Part shown: positions 26,126 to 38,753 of the stretch, one piece after another
Numbering within the stretch: the first letter of the stretch is position 1
Layout: each line of letters begins with the position of its first letter
Origin: Prorocentrum cordatum
Taxonomy: Eukaryota > Sar > Dinophyceae > Prorocentrales > Prorocentraceae
DNA length: 40,000 nt
Direction: 5' to 3'
NCBI GenBank assembly: GCA_963575745.1
Contig: CAUYUJ010018649.1
Coordinates: 702,959 to 742,958 of the forward strand
The notes under the pieces: model-generated
What the model was told of the DNA's origin: nothing
Databases searched by the model: none
Seen by the model: only the letters and a program-made list of their open reading frames with translations
Translations under genes and position numbers: made by a program

Positions 26126-26397
26126 GTTTCACGGGAGATTGCCTTGGGAACATTCGGCGGCGCGTTTCGAACCGGAGGGTGGGCCCCCCCTCCCCAACAC
26201 TCGGCGCCATCGATCAAAACCAGGGAGACTCCCCTCCTCCCAAACCCCCCCCCCTCCCCCCGACCCCCCCCCCCTCTCCCAAGGGGGGGGGGTTCAACCC
26301 CCCCCCCCCTCGGGGCCAGCGCCAGCTCCCCCCCAGCGCCGGCGCCGGCGCTGGGGGCGGCCAGCAGCGCCGGCGACGGCGGGGACGCAGCGACGAT
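26126..26397. other. GC-rich spacer with long C and G runs
   Basis: Contains several runs of 8 or more C or G (for example 26246-26275 and 26281-26310) and GCCGGCGCCGGCGC. It looks like simple low-complexity DNA, and no gene is supported. Confidence 0.5.
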
Positions 26398-27085
26398 TAC
26401 CACCACTACCATCATCACCAGCACTACCACCACCACCACCACCACTGCCTCAACCCACCACCACCACCACCACCAACCCACCACACAACCACCACCACCA
26501 CCACCAAAACCACAGCCACCACCACCACCACAACCACCACCACAGCCACCACAAGTCACCATCACAACCACCAGCACCACCACCACAAAAACCCACCACT
26601 ACTACCACCACCACCACCACCACAATCTACCACAGCCACCACCACCACCGCAACAACCACCAGCACTACCAGCAGCACAACTCACCGCCACCACCACAAA
26701 CCACCACACCACCACCACGACCACCGCCACCACCAGAACCACCAACACCACCCCCACAAACCACCGCCACCACCACAACCCACCACCACCACCACCACCA
26801 CCACCACCACCACCACCACACCACCACCACCACCCACCACCACCACCACCCACCACACCACCACCACCCCACCACCACCCACCACCACCACCCACCACCA
26901 CCACCACCACCACCACCACCACCACCACCACCACCACCACCACCACCACCACCACCACCACCACCACCACCACCACCACCACCACCACCACCACCACCAC
27001 CCACCACCACCCACCACCACACCCACCACCACCACCACCACCACCACCACCACCATAACCACAACCCACCACCACCACCACCGTC
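26398..27085. repeat. CCA/CAC triplet array
   Basis: Nearly continuous CCACCACCA, perfect from about 26895 to 27000. It generates overlapping open frames of 280-645 codons (His, Thr or Pro runs, and Gly/Trp/Val runs on the other strand) that should not be read as genes. Confidence 0.95.
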
Positions 27086-27289
27086 CTCGTCGACGCTCCC
27101 CGCCGCCGCCGCCCGCCGCCGCAGGCGCCGGTGCTGGCCCAGAAAAAAAACTCGTCGTCCCCGCCGCCGCCGCCAGACGCCGCCGACGCAAGCGCCGGCC
27201 CGTGGAGAGGGGAAGCGGGGGAGGGAAAGGGGGGGCTCCGGTTCCAAAGCCCCCCCCCCTCCCTCCAAGCGACCACAGAACGCGATCTT

Positions 27290-27430
27290 TCAGATGGCCC
27301 AAGAGGCCTCCAAGACGCCCCAAGAGGCCTCCAAGAGGCCCCAAGAGGGCCCAAGAGGTCCCCAAGAGGCCACACGAGGCCCCCAAGAGGCCCAAAACAG
27401 GCCACAAAACCTCCAAGAGGCCTCCGACGA
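27290..27430. repeat. CCCAAGAGGCCTCCAAGA-type tandem repeat, right block
   Basis: The same unit as at 25790-26125, in the same orientation. It suggests that the CCA array grew inside, or was inserted in, a pre-existing tandem repeat. Confidence 0.75.
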
Positions 27431-27529
27431 GAGTCGTCTCCCACGAGATCCCAACGAACATCCAGTAGGCTTCATACCGACAACCCAAACACGGTGGCGG
27501 GACCTGCCGCAAGCAGCTGAATCTCAGCC

Positions 27530-27830
27530 CACCGCGAGGCAACGCTCCGCCAGAAACATGCTGCTTCACTCAACTCGCCGCACGTCAATGCAATGCGCGA
27601 GAACATGTAGCATTTTGAGTTACCAGTCACTCGGCAAAGCCTGGGGGTGAGGCGAACAGATACTGTTCTGCTCTACTCGCCGCGTGGCTTCGCAGAATCT
27701 TATTCGACACCGCTCGTCGCGTGGCAGCGCAAGGGGGGCGAAAACAAATCGTACTTTGCGCTCGACCTGTCAAGGGGCAACGCGCGCAGGGAGACAAAAC
27801 AACATTCTTCTCTACTCACCACGTGCGCGA
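27530..27830. repeat. CTCGCCGCGTGGC repeat cluster
   Basis: Related starts at about 27578, 27677, 27713, 27759 and 27816 (CTCGCCGCG, CTCGTCGCG, CTCACCACG) are followed by GGCAACGCA/GGGGGGCGAAAACAA-like tails. Spacing varies from 36 to about 100 bp. It is noncoding by appearance. Confidence 0.55.
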
Positions 27831-28306
27831 CAAAAGGGGGTAGGCCCCCTCCTCCCGTCCTATCCCCCTCCTCGCCCATCCGAACCTCCCTCAGCAGGCC
27901 TCCCTCGATGCCACCCTCACCCCCACGCCGAACTCTCCCCCCCATGTTCTGCGAAATCCGTCTTGCCAAACACTCCCAGAACATGGCGTGGAATCGGAGA
28001 TCGGCCCATACCTCTCTCATCCCCTCTACCTTTGGACCTCCCTGGCCCAAAGGTCTCCCCCCCCCACTTTCCGCCAATCCTGTATCGAGTGCCACACAAT
28101 TCTCAAGTCTCACGACTTGCAAAGGGCCCAATGTGAATACTCATCCGCTGGGAGCGTTTGGCGGTGCGTGCCCCGGGTGTAGGTGCGAGCCCGAATGGAC
28201 GACGGGCACGATGACAAAGGCGTCGGCTACAGTCAGGGACAACGACGGCGAACAGGCAGACAGGCGGTGAGCAGGCCCCCTCCCGTCTAAGCATTCTTCC
28301 TCCTCG

Positions 28307-28684
28307 TCGTAGCCCCTCCTGCCTCCTCCTCCTCCTCCTCCTCCTCCTCCTGCCTCCTCCTCCTGCCTCCTCCTCCTGCCTCCTCCTCCTCCTCCTGCTC
28401 CTCCTCCTCGTCATCGTCGCCCCCTATCCTCCTCATGCTCCTCTGCAGCGTTCCCCTCCTCCTCGTCCTCCTCCGCCTCATCCCACTCTCCTGACTTCCA
28501 CGGCCAGCGCCCTCCGTGCTCCCTGGGTTCGACGGGCCCCGCGATCCTGGGCTCGTGCGTTCCCTGCTCCCTGGGCTCGCCTTTTTGTCCGCTCTGGGGT
28601 TCGCGCCCCTTTGTTTTCCTGTTTCCTGGGGAGGAGGAGGAGGAGGAGGAGGAGGAGGAGGAGGAGGAGGAGGAGGAGGAAGAG
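28307..28684. repeat. TCC array and GGA array facing each other
   Basis: 28307-28410 is TCCTCC-rich, with more pyrimidine triplets to 28480. 28629-28682 is an uninterrupted GGA run. The arrays are complementary across about 150 bp, the same design as at 45-335 and 22569-24655. Confidence 0.85.
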
Positions 28685-28689
28685 TAGCC

Positions 28690-31600
28690 TGAGCTCGCCT
28701 TTTTGTTTCCTGGGTCGTGCTTTTGGCTCCTTGGGCCGAGGTGTCTCCCCAGCCGGGTCCCGAGCGGGGACGCCAGGGGATGCCCAGCTCAGGTGTGGGG
28801 GGGACATCGACCTGGAATCGACGATACCCCTGAAGTCCACGGCGGCCCCATCCCCCCTGAACCCCCCCCTCCACCTTGAGCCCGCCCCCCCCTGACGCTG
28901 CCACTGAAGCCCACGGCAGCCCATCCCATACCCCCCCTAAACGTTGCCCCTGAGCCCGTCCCCCCCCCGCCCAACGTCGCCCCATCTCCCCCCTGAGCAC
29001 ACTCACCCTGCGCCCTCCTCCTCCTCCCCACGGGGGCCCACCCCCCCCCGTGCGATGCCCCCGGAGGTCCACGGCGGCCCCGGCCTCGTCCAGGCACTGG
29101 CCGCCCGCGCCGGCCCACGTGCCCGCCGCCAGCAGCAGGGCCCCGAAGCGCAGCCCGCGCATAGTCGCGGAGAGGGGGGGGGACGCGCCGCGGGCTCGCG
29201 TCGCGACGACGTCGGCGCTGGCTTCCTGGCGTGAGGGCCCTCGGAGCGCCCTCGGGTCAATGAGACGTCAGGCCCCAATTCGGGGGACCGAGGGGTTGGC
29301 ATGACGGGGCCGTCAAAGGAAGGCCGGGACCCAGCCTGCGAAGTTTGACGCGGGCTCCCGTTGCAAGCATCCAGCAAGAACTGTGATGTCGGAATGCACC
29401 ACGGGCCCGTCAAAAACCGCCAGCAATCCCGAGTTCCGGTGCAGTCGGGTCTTGCATTTCCAGCGGAGAAAAGCGGGCCTTCCCGCATGGCTCGGAAACC
29501 CTCTCGCCTTCTGAAAAACCTTGCGGGCCTTCTTCGAAAGCCGCGGGGGGCCTTTCTCAGAGGGCAGGGGGGTTCTGAGAAACGCCGCCGCCTTCTGAGA
29601 ACGCCTGCGCCTTTCGCTTCCCCTCTTGCGCGCCGCCGAACGAAGGGTGAACGGTCGAATCGGGGACGTTGGATCGAATCCAAATGAGCCTCGGATCAGG
29701 CTGCGTGCACCGGCACAATATCGACGTCGAATCGGATCGGCTGCGCCAGGCAAGTCGATCCAGCGAGTTGCAATTGAGATTGAACTGGGGTGAGGGACAA
29801 CGATAAGGGGACTGGCTCATGGCGGGAAACAGTGGCATGGAACAGGCGAGACATCGCCGATTGGTCAGCGATGGCGAATCCAGGCGGTCTTGGCGGGTGG
29901 GGCACCCATGTCCATATTGGCGACGAATGGACGCCAGGGGGGCAATGCCTCCCTCCCAGCAGGGCGCGACAGTCCGATTGCGCAGACAATTCGATATCGG
30001 CTGAATTCGCGGCGGCCTGTGGAATTCAACCGCGAACGCTGGCGATGGAGTCGCCGCCACGTCGTCACGACGCGAACCGATCGTCAACGCGGGAAAACGT
30101 AAATGTCCAGGGTGGGGGAAGGCCACAAAGACCTTGAGCCACAGCCAGGAATGGAAAAAGGAGGAACAAGCAGGAAGGGGGGGGGGAGAGAGAGAGGGGG
30201 GGGCATTCTCCTGTGACCACAACCACAGATCGACCGCGTAGCTCGCGAACGACTGCGCTTCTTGATGGCTAGACGAAAAGAACCACAAACCCTGATTGGA
30301 GAAGAACCGGAATCGACATTTCTGCTTCATCGGGCTCTCTGGGCGTACGACGGCGAAACCATCGAGAGCGAGGAGGACACCGAAGGGTAGCAAGCGAACT
30401 ACGAGGAAGAAGGCAAACAAAATGACTGGAAGGACGAGCTCGAGGAGGATCAGCACAAGGAGGAACGAGTAACATAGTTTTTTTCACAGCAGGCGTCATT
30501 GTCCGCGCACAGGAAAAACAAGAAAGAGAGAGAGAGAGAGAGAAAGAGATGCAGCAGCACGACAGGAGAGGAAGGCAGGGCACTGGCCGCTGAACCCCAT
30601 CAGCGAGGCTAGCTTCACCCACGGCACGAGGACACCGAGGTACTTCGCGCACGCGGGCATCGAAACAGCCCCGCACGCTAACGGAAGCGACGGGAGGCCG
30701 CGACCGAAGGCGGGGGGGCGCGCTCGACGCAGGGGAAGGACAGACTCCATGCCACGCAACGAGATCCTCGCTGAACCATGGACTGCAAACCACCGAGCTC
30801 GATGAGCCCAGGACGCAAGCGCGCAAGAAAATATTCAGCGACACAATTAAAGAGGACTGCTCCCGGGCCACGCGACCCCTCGGGCCAGTGAACAAAAACA
30901 CTGATGCAAGGACCCGCGGAACGGGTAAGGAGACAGCAGACAACGAGAAGGCAACGCCGAGGGCCAAGGATGGCAATGCGGTGCCTGGCGACCAGCGTCT
31001 CGCCATTGCCGCAACCTGCGCAGCCGCAGCCACCCGTTGGATCCGAGAAGAGAATTGGGACTGTGGGGCGGCGGGCCAGAAGAGCGGCCACTGCTGCCGC
31101 GCCCCCCCCCCCCCCCTCCCAGAAAAATCTGAGCAGGAACCCGATGCTGCCGCGACGTGGCCCGCGTGGCGAATCGCCGCCGCGGCGAGAGGGTACCGGA
31201 CACTGCCGGAATCAAAACGAATTCGAGGTAGGCACAGCAAACTGGGGGACCCCCGACAGCGCAGCGCCCAATGGCAGTGGGTCCATGGTCGGGGGCGATC
31301 ACGGGAAACAGCAGTTACCTTCTTGCACCGCCTTGCCAGGATCCTCAGACGCGCATGAAATACCTGTGGTGGAGGCGCAGCGGCGCCGAGTCGGCGGCGG
31401 GCATTTTTTTTGTTTTTTCGAAACCGGCGCAGCAGAACACCTGCGGCAATATCGCGATCCAGCCACCGCGTCGGGCCCAGGGGGGCCAGGGTGGGTAGAG
31501 GACCGAGACCCATCAGATTCGAAAAAAAGCTCCCCACTGTCCTAGCAGTCTCCGAGCTCCTGGAATCCAAGCGAGGGCTCGAGACTTGAGCCAGGGAATG

Positions 31601-31820
31601 CTCATAGCGGAACATGCCACCACCACAACGGAAACAGCGACCCTGGCCAGCACTATGAAACGTGACCGAGGTCCACGCGCCCCTGGAAAGAATCCTGAGA
31701 ACGTCAGCGGGGAGGCGGGTACCCGCGGCCAGTTCAAGAGCCCTGAGCCGAGACCGAAGGCGAACCAGAACAGACACCTGCACCTCCACAAACCACCGAA
31801 TGATGTGAACCTGCAGGTGG
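28690..31820. other. unassigned GC-rich region
   Basis: No domain was recognised. It contains short C/G runs, a GA microsatellite at 30521-30550 and a local CTTCTGA/GGGCCTT repeat near 29480-29610. Minus-strand frames of 521 codons (30269-31834) and 299 codons (29557-30456) are open but look compositional. Confidence 0.45.
30521..30550. repeat. GA microsatellite
   Basis: A run of about 12 GA units with one interruption. Simple sequence. Confidence 0.85.
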
Positions 31821-31821
31821 G

Positions 31822-32151
31822 TCAACGGTGCCATAAGAGCCCGAAACCTTCGTAGATGCGATGCACCCGACGCTCGATCATGCCACCCATCCGTCTCGCA
31901 GTAGGGGCAAACTTATCAGCGGCACCCATGTTCGCGCATCGAATTACCGCGTTCCACCACCAAGGCGCGCGCAGCCTCAAGACACAGACTTCATCGTCAC
32001 GCATGCCGTTAATGAGCCGCTCAAAATCATGCAAACCCTGGTCAATCCCTGACAGTTGACAAAAGCATGAGATTTGGTTGCCTTGGTCATCAATTGTAGA
32101 TCGACAAGGCCGAGCGAGATTCAGATACCACGAAGCTGCGAAAATATACAA
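31822..32151 (-). pseudogene. possible LINE 3' segment or unknown exon
   Basis: 109 codons with balanced composition. The part reading DDEVCVLRLRAPWWWNAVIR, followed by CANMGAADKFAPTARRMGG, looks more protein-like than its surroundings. It lies directly downstream, in the same orientation, of the decayed reverse transcriptase, so it may be the 3' part of that element. No domain could be named. Confidence 0.35.
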
Positions 32152-32339
32152 TGGTTCAGCGCGTGCCGGGGGGCAGCAGCAAGGACCTGCACCGCCCCCC
32201 GATGCAGTCTAGCAACCTCGGCAGAGTCGCGGCCGATGCTGGAGCGCCGAATAGCAGCTCGAGTGGACTAGCCGGATCGTCTTCGGAAGCCCCGGGGAAA
32301 GATGCCGAAGCGGCCGAGCTCTCTGCCAACGCTTCATCA

Positions 32340-32970
32340 TTACCTCGCGCTACGCAACAGCGCGCGCCGTGCGCCCAGCCCAAGAAACCGAGATGCAATG
32401 CGCGCGTCAAAAACAATCTGGCGCAGAAGCGGCCCCCTTTCTTTCCCGCGTGCTCGGCTAGTTGGTCGCGCGAAAGCCCCGCGCATACAAGCGCGTGGCA
32501 TTTGCCATTGTTCACTGAGGGGCCGATCGCAGATGCCAGGGAGGCCCAGCACGAGCAAGGTAGGCATCGGGTCAACTAAGAGATGCTGCAGCCCAGAACA
32601 GCACTCGCAAGCACAAGCAAGCTCAAGATCAACCCGAGGGGCGCGCTGATGCTTAACCCATCTGGTAACAGGGTCTGACGCCGGAGCGAAGAAGGTCATC
32701 GATGACAGACCATCCTGTCTCACACCACGCGCAACTGGAAGTCGAATCTCAGCCGCCCCCGCAAATAGGTCACACCCACGCTGCTCATATGAGAAGAATG
32801 ATATAAGCCAAATAGCATCCAAGGAAGGTACCCATGGCCCTTAAAACCGGGAAGATCCACGCAGAAGAAATCAGCGAGACAACCGCCCGATAACCCGCGA
32901 ATAACATGCCGGCACCACCGCGGCCACGCACGTGCTGCAAGAGCCCCCATTGTTCCATCTCTACCACGTA
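32340..32970 (-). pseudogene. decayed non-LTR (LINE-type) reverse transcriptase
   Basis: The pieces are in two frames. SSAWIFPVLRAMG (32830-32880) recalls the block before RT motif 4. VARGVRQDGLSSMTFFAPAS, continuing DPVTRW (32656-32746), matches the GVRQGCPLS...LF...DP..RW block of LINE RTs, with GC changed to DG. ACACE near 32604-32618 stands where A-x-A-D-D is expected, so the catalytic Asp pair is lost. FLGLGARR follows near 32365. Frameshifts and motif loss show it is dead. The upstream part should lie at higher coordinates. Confidence 0.6.
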
Positions 32971-32999
32971 ATGAAACTACGAATTGCGCGTGCGCACCA

Positions 33000-35900
33000 G
33001 CGACCGCCAGCGCGTCTTTTTGGCCTCCCCCCATCGACAATACCTATGTCGCGTAATAATGCCAGACATGCCCCCTCGTCTCCATGCGCAAAGAAACCTA
33101 AGCCTCTCTGCCTCATACTGGTCTATGGCACGGCCATGTTCACTGTTGGGGCATCTGTGCAAAATGAATCATTCACTCAGGCAGACTCCTGGAGTCGCGC
33201 ATCCAAAGATTTCCTGCAAGAGCCAAATTCAACCGCGAGGACCATGAATCCTCAGGAAAATGCATTTCTCGCTCCAGATTTTTTCGGCGGAGCGGAATCC
33301 AAACTCCCCTCTGCTTTCAGGGGGGCGTCACGTTGGAGATCAAATCCGTCAAGTTCCACCTGCCCAGAATCAATTGCGGCCTCGCCGCGCCCGTCTGAAG
33401 CAGATGGTGAAGGCGGTGGTGGTAAAATGGGATGATCAAACAACTTGCCTTCGTCTGCAGCTGCGCGCGCAACAGGATTGCCCACTGCCGCGGGAATTCC
33501 GCTCGAGGAGCAGTCCGCCGCGCCCCCAGGCGGCGCCGTCACCGAAAATATGTATAAGATGGCTCTCTCGCGCGCGGCTTTCACGGGGGGGCTGGGGCGC
33601 TCGAAAATCGGCAGTCTGATCGGAAGTCTCACTATGTACTTGGTCAGACTTCTCGACAACAGGTCGGGTGTTATTAAGTCTCCACCCAGTCGCCATGTTG
33701 GGGCCCTCGAATGGTCATGGGGGCGCGACGAAACATCCCAACCCTGCCATTGTCCCCGCTGCGTGAACATGCCCTGATTAAATCGCCAGAGTCATGGCGG
33801 CAACTGCCGCGGCCCTCGGGAACGTGACTCGCGGGGAAGCGCGCGGCGAATGAGGGGGCCGAACGGCAGAGGGGGTGCCCGACATGGTGAACCAAAACAG
33901 GCTTGCCAACGGGATTTCGCCACCGCATCTTGCCTTGCGTTGTGGCAGCGGCAACAATCGCTGGCGAGATGCACCCAAAATGGAGGCGGAAGGCCGACTG
34001 TGGCCAGCAGTGCGAACGCGCCCATTTGGAATATGCCGTTCAATCTTCGGCAACAGCTCTAAATATGCTTTCCGCTGCGTGGGATGGCGGCGTCGCGCGC
34101 AGTCCTAAACTCCCGGCAAGCAAGGGCAAGCTGTCGGGAACCATCTGCGAAACAATAATTCAAATCCTCTCCTGGACCCTTCGGGCCTGCGAAAAACTGC
34201 ACGCGCGCGCGGCCGACTTGCCGCGGTCGCCGTGCGCAAAGATGAAATTCAGGAAACCATCGCGAAACGTCGCGCGCGCAGTTTCCCCGCGGAGCCCCCG
34301 CGAGAGCCCGTCAGCCGCAAACCAATGGTCCACGGTGGCGGGGCGTCCGAAGCGCGGAGGGTCAGAGCGCGGCCTGGTTACCTTTAGCAATTTATTATGC
34401 TTCAATGCTGCGAGCGCAGAGCCCCGGCCACATTGCACGCGTTACAACGTGGGCCTCTCGGGGGATGAGTGACAAGATGTTTGGCGGAGGTTGTGTCCTA
34501 TTTAAGACGCTCTAGACTCATCGCCCCAACGCCTGCGTCCTCAGGCTGAGCCGGCGGTCCGGAGACGTCGACTAGATCGCCGCCGCCAGGGTCGACGTGT
34601 CGAGACTGCTTTGACAAGGCAGCTCGCGTTCCACGACCAGGAAAACTCCGACTGAATCGGTGGCCACGGCGCAGGAATATCAGCTCTCAGAGTCCAACCG
34701 TGCTTGCGGGCGACTTGAAGCGAATGATAAATGTGCGTGGCGACGTCCACGGATCCCGCTCCAGGTTGCAGCGGTCCGTCCAGTTGCAATGGCCGCGCGC
34801 TCTCGCGGCTGCAAGTGATTCTCGCGCGTGCATGTCTATGGTTGCGCGGGCCTGAACGTAGCAAGCAGGGGGGCCACCCGCAGGCTCTACATCATCCAGA
34901 AATGCTCTGGCGCCTGGCACCGCGCAACCCCGCCTCTCGAGAGCAGAGGTTCCCTCGGCGACTGCGCGACTCCATTGGCCAACTCCTCCCTTCCTGACAA
35001 CGTCAAATCAGTATTCAACGTCCAAGTTGGCTTTACGCCCATCGGGCAAGAGTAAATATGGGGGTTGACCCGCAGGCCAGCAGGAACTAGAGACGCGGTT
35101 AATACAACGTTCACCCAGCGAAAATATTCGCGGGGTCTCGGGCAGAACTAGAGCTTTCAATCGACCGTCTTTAAGCGGCGTGCCACGCTGACAGTACCGA
35201 GGGCCCTACTGGAGCCCTCGGCAGTGCAGTGCCCGGGGTTGGTCTCCGAATCTCACCCGTAGCGTCGGCGCTCCTTATGAGTCTCCCCTGACATTAAAAC
35301 CACAGCCCGCGTCAACAATGAAATGCAATGAGCCAGGGCGAACACGATAATGCCCCCGATTGCCTGCGGCAGCATTGGTGTCACGCGCATTCTCCCGTCC
35401 CAGCCATAGCTTCCAAATCTCGTTCTCAAATTCCGAAGCTCTTCGCTCGGCTGCTGGGGATGACGCCCTCGATGCAACCCCAATTCGAGAACTCACCTCG
35501 CCGGAAATCTTCCATCTATCCACCACAAAATGAGCGGAGCTCTCGCCCCTGTCGGGCCCCCCATCCAGCGGTGGCAGGAATTCTAACGCGCGGGTGGAGA
35601 AGCAAAAAAATATAATATAAAAAAGAAAGGCAGCGCGGGACGGAACGTTGCGTCTTCACGAACCTGGGCTTCGGAGCAGCGCCGCATGCTGTTTGGATGG
35701 CAGCTCTCGGAAGCAAGGCGTTAAGCATGGATCTGAAATGATCTACCATGTCTGACATGTGGCCGGCGCAGCGTCCACCGAGTATCAAAAAGTCCCACGT
35801 GGGCGGGTTCTGAATGGGCGTCGCCATAGGAAACACATGGTACTTGCCAACGCTGACAAACAACTCTAAATATGCCAAGAGTCTGGACGGACGGGACAAG

Positions 35901-37930
35901 CACCGCGGCCGAGCGCCACATCAATATCTGCACGCTTCCTCGACGCAGGTCTTCGATTACACCGATGCCCTTTTTTGGGGGGGCCCGATAAATTCAACGG
36001 ATGAATATGGCAGCTGTAATCCATAAACCTTAACGTTGGTCAGCCCCCCCTCGGAGGTCCATACTTGCTGAGACATAGACCCCCGGCGGCCATCGCCGAA
36101 AATGCCCTGGGCGGGGGCGCGGAATCGGCAGCGATCACCGAAGCGACATGCAGTTCGGCACGTCCAATGCCGACAGGGGGCATTCCCCTTGCCCTTGCCG
36201 ATCCCCCTTGCTGCTCGCACATGTCCGGCTTCCTGTCTCACTGCCAGCGCCCGAACCGCGCGTGGGATGGGGCCCACCCGCTTTGGCCGCCCCGGACTCA
36301 CCTTGTTTCTCAGTGCGACCATGACCAATCTTATATCCTGGTTTCAGCGGGGCCCCCTCCCATCTGTCCCTCTTCAGGACCCCCATTGGCGTCTCTTTCT
36401 TGCGCGTTTATAGCGCGGGGATCGCGCTGACTGCGCTTGTTCCCAGAGAAGGCATAGCGCACGACCATGCCCTGCCCTTCCTAAGAAGGGCTCTTTGGCG
36501 GATGGCCCGGGGTGGCCGATCGATCTCCGAGATTGCCATTGCCCTTCTCCTGTTCTTTCTCACGTTCATCCCGGCCCCGCGCTCGCGGCCAAATGTCAGT
36601 CGCCGGCGCAGCGTTCGGCATCGAAGCTGGCTGGGCCAGCCGCGGAGCGGGGGTGGACTTGAACTGTCGACGGACGCGAGGACACCCCTGGTTCCGCTTC
36701 GGGCAAGTGCCCCCTCGCAATGCAATTTTAAACGCGACGCCCTTCTTCGCACGCGCGACGTTTGACCAGGTCCTCGGGCTTCCCCGGAAAGGGTAGCTGG
36801 GCCAGCTGGGCCAGGAGCGGCATTATTATTCTCGCGGCGACCCGTTGATTGATGGTCTTTTTCTGACAATCGGGGTCGACTTCGCCCGGCTCCTCATCAA
36901 TGCGCGCGCTTGGTGCAGCGGCCATGCGCGTGTTTCGGCGTCAATTCCTACGTCTGCTTTGCGGAGTTCGCAGTGGGCGATCGCGCGTTGCTCTCTCGGG
37001 ACAGGCTTCACCTGCCCACGCGAATGCTAGCGGGATGGGCGCAACCATCCCTGGAGAGGGCCCGGGCCCCATGGATCTCACGGCGCCTATGCGTCCATTC
37101 ATCGTAGGAACAGTGCATATCTTCGCTGGGGCAATTTTTCTAACGACATTGAACGCATTCTGGCAAACCGCGCTCCTGCCATGCTCTGCGCGCGCAGACA
37201 ACCAATTACAGATCGAAAGAATGATTTCTCGCCCCGTGAGCAATCGCAGTGCATTGTGAGCGTCTTTCCCCAGTCGATGACTCTAAGAGACGAGCTGGGT
37301 TCGCCATGGCGGCGGGCCCTTCGTTTGTCTCATTTCGGAGAACTTACGCGTCATATCCGGAGCGAACATCGCATCGAGACCCGAGGTCTTCGCGCGCGAG
37401 AGTCTGATCCGGGGTTCAAAGCTTCGGCAACCCAGGGTAGGGCACCCTGCGCATCCAGGGGCGCAGATGACATTGCCCCCGCTGCGCGGAGTTTCCACTG
37501 GCGAAGTCGGGCGAGCAATTGGCAACAGCTGAATCTCTGTCGTTCAAAATTCAGGGGGGCGGGGGATAGGCACCATGGGCCTTCGACCCCCGCCCCCTTC
37601 GCGCCCCCCCCCGCCGCCTCCGCCCCCGGGAGGCCCCCTGCCCGCTCCGCCTCCGCCCCCGGTTGGACCGGGGGCGATCGGAGCGGCGCCGAGCGCCTCG
37701 CCAGGGGCATCGCGCGGCGTTCCAGGATAATCCTTCGGCAGATTGACAAATTCATGGGAAGTCGGCGCCCCCCGACGACAATGCTAAAAATGTTCGCGGG
37801 AGCCCCGATCGACGGCCCCGCGGTCGGGAGACGCGCCCGAAAAAACCTATATATATATATAGATTCCCATTGATTGTTTTGCGTTCTCGAATTCTCCCCC
37901 TTTCCGAATGGTCTCCAGGATGTCCGCCCG
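33000..37930 (-). other. possible 5' part of the decayed LINE; otherwise unassigned
   Basis: Weak minus-strand traces are compatible with an endonuclease region: ATVDHWFAADGLS at about 34330, PPTWDFLILGG at about 35790, and LTNVKVYGLQLPYS at about 36010. Frames are broken and no catalytic motif is certain, so the assignment rests mainly on position and orientation. A run of TA (about 37848-37860) is present. Confidence 0.3.
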
Positions 37931-37940
37931 CTGTTTACGA

Positions 37941-37943
37941 GGG

Positions 37944-37975
<32 letters not shown>

Positions 37976-37976
37976 G
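37941..37976. repeat. poly-G tract
   Basis: Five G, one A, then 30 G. It could form a G-quadruplex on the + strand, and its exact length in an assembly should be treated with caution. Confidence 0.9.
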
Positions 37977-38726
37977 CGTTCGCGCCTCGTCTTCTCATCG
38001 CTGGCGTCGCCCGCGATCGCCCCCGCGTCTTCTTTCTGCAGGCGGCTTTCGCTCGAATCTGATTTCCCCCGAATGCATGGCCAGCGGCGCTGAGTCGCCA
38101 GGTCGACGAGGCGCTCGCAGCGAGGCTCGGAACGACGAACACAATCATCGCAAGTTGGCGTTTGGCACGCCTGACAGATCTCCTAGCTGCCCGAGGCGGC
38201 GGCAATTCGAGATCGTCCCGCCCCCCAAGAAGTCGCCGCGTCTACGAGCATCCGCTGCGAACACGCAGTGACAAGCCCTCCGGCGATGGCAGCCGCGCGC
38301 CCCCGGCATTACCGCGCAGGCTCATCCGCCGGGTCCGTTTGGCCGCCTGCCCCGACGTCGCAGGCATAACCCCCGACGCCAGCCTAAACTCCTCAGCCGC
38401 AGCGGGTTGAACTTGCAAACTGATTGAGCTGGCCGAGGAACGCGGGGTCGCGCCGTCGAGCATCGCAGGTTGAACCGCTGGCACGGACGAGCCCACTCGC
38501 TCAGACAATCCATTCAAAGGTTTCGCCTCCTGAAGAACACGCAGGTTAGCCTGCGCTTCATTTTGACTGGCGAGGTCATCGGCAAACTTGCAGATGTCTT
38601 CTTTCATTTCCCTCGAACGATCAGTGGCAGCGCGCCCCTGGGGGGCCGCCTGTTGCGCGGCGGCGCAAGCCTCTTTTTTGGCGCGCTGAACCATCGCAGC
38701 TGGTTGGGTCGCCCTCTCTCGGAGGG

Positions 38727-38753
38727 CCCCCCCCCCCCCACCCCCCCCCCCCC
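38727..38753. repeat. poly-C tract followed by CGCACA-rich stretch
   Basis: 13 C, A, 13 C, then alternating CGCGCACACGCG to about 38778. Simple sequence. Confidence 0.9.

Noticed and set aside
25713-27650. 645-codon and other long frames
   Set aside because: They run through the CCA array and flanking tandem repeats; every frame is open because of composition.
29557-31834. 521- and 299-codon minus-strand frames
   Set aside because: No domain or motif, biased composition, GC-rich context with few stops; not enough to call genes.
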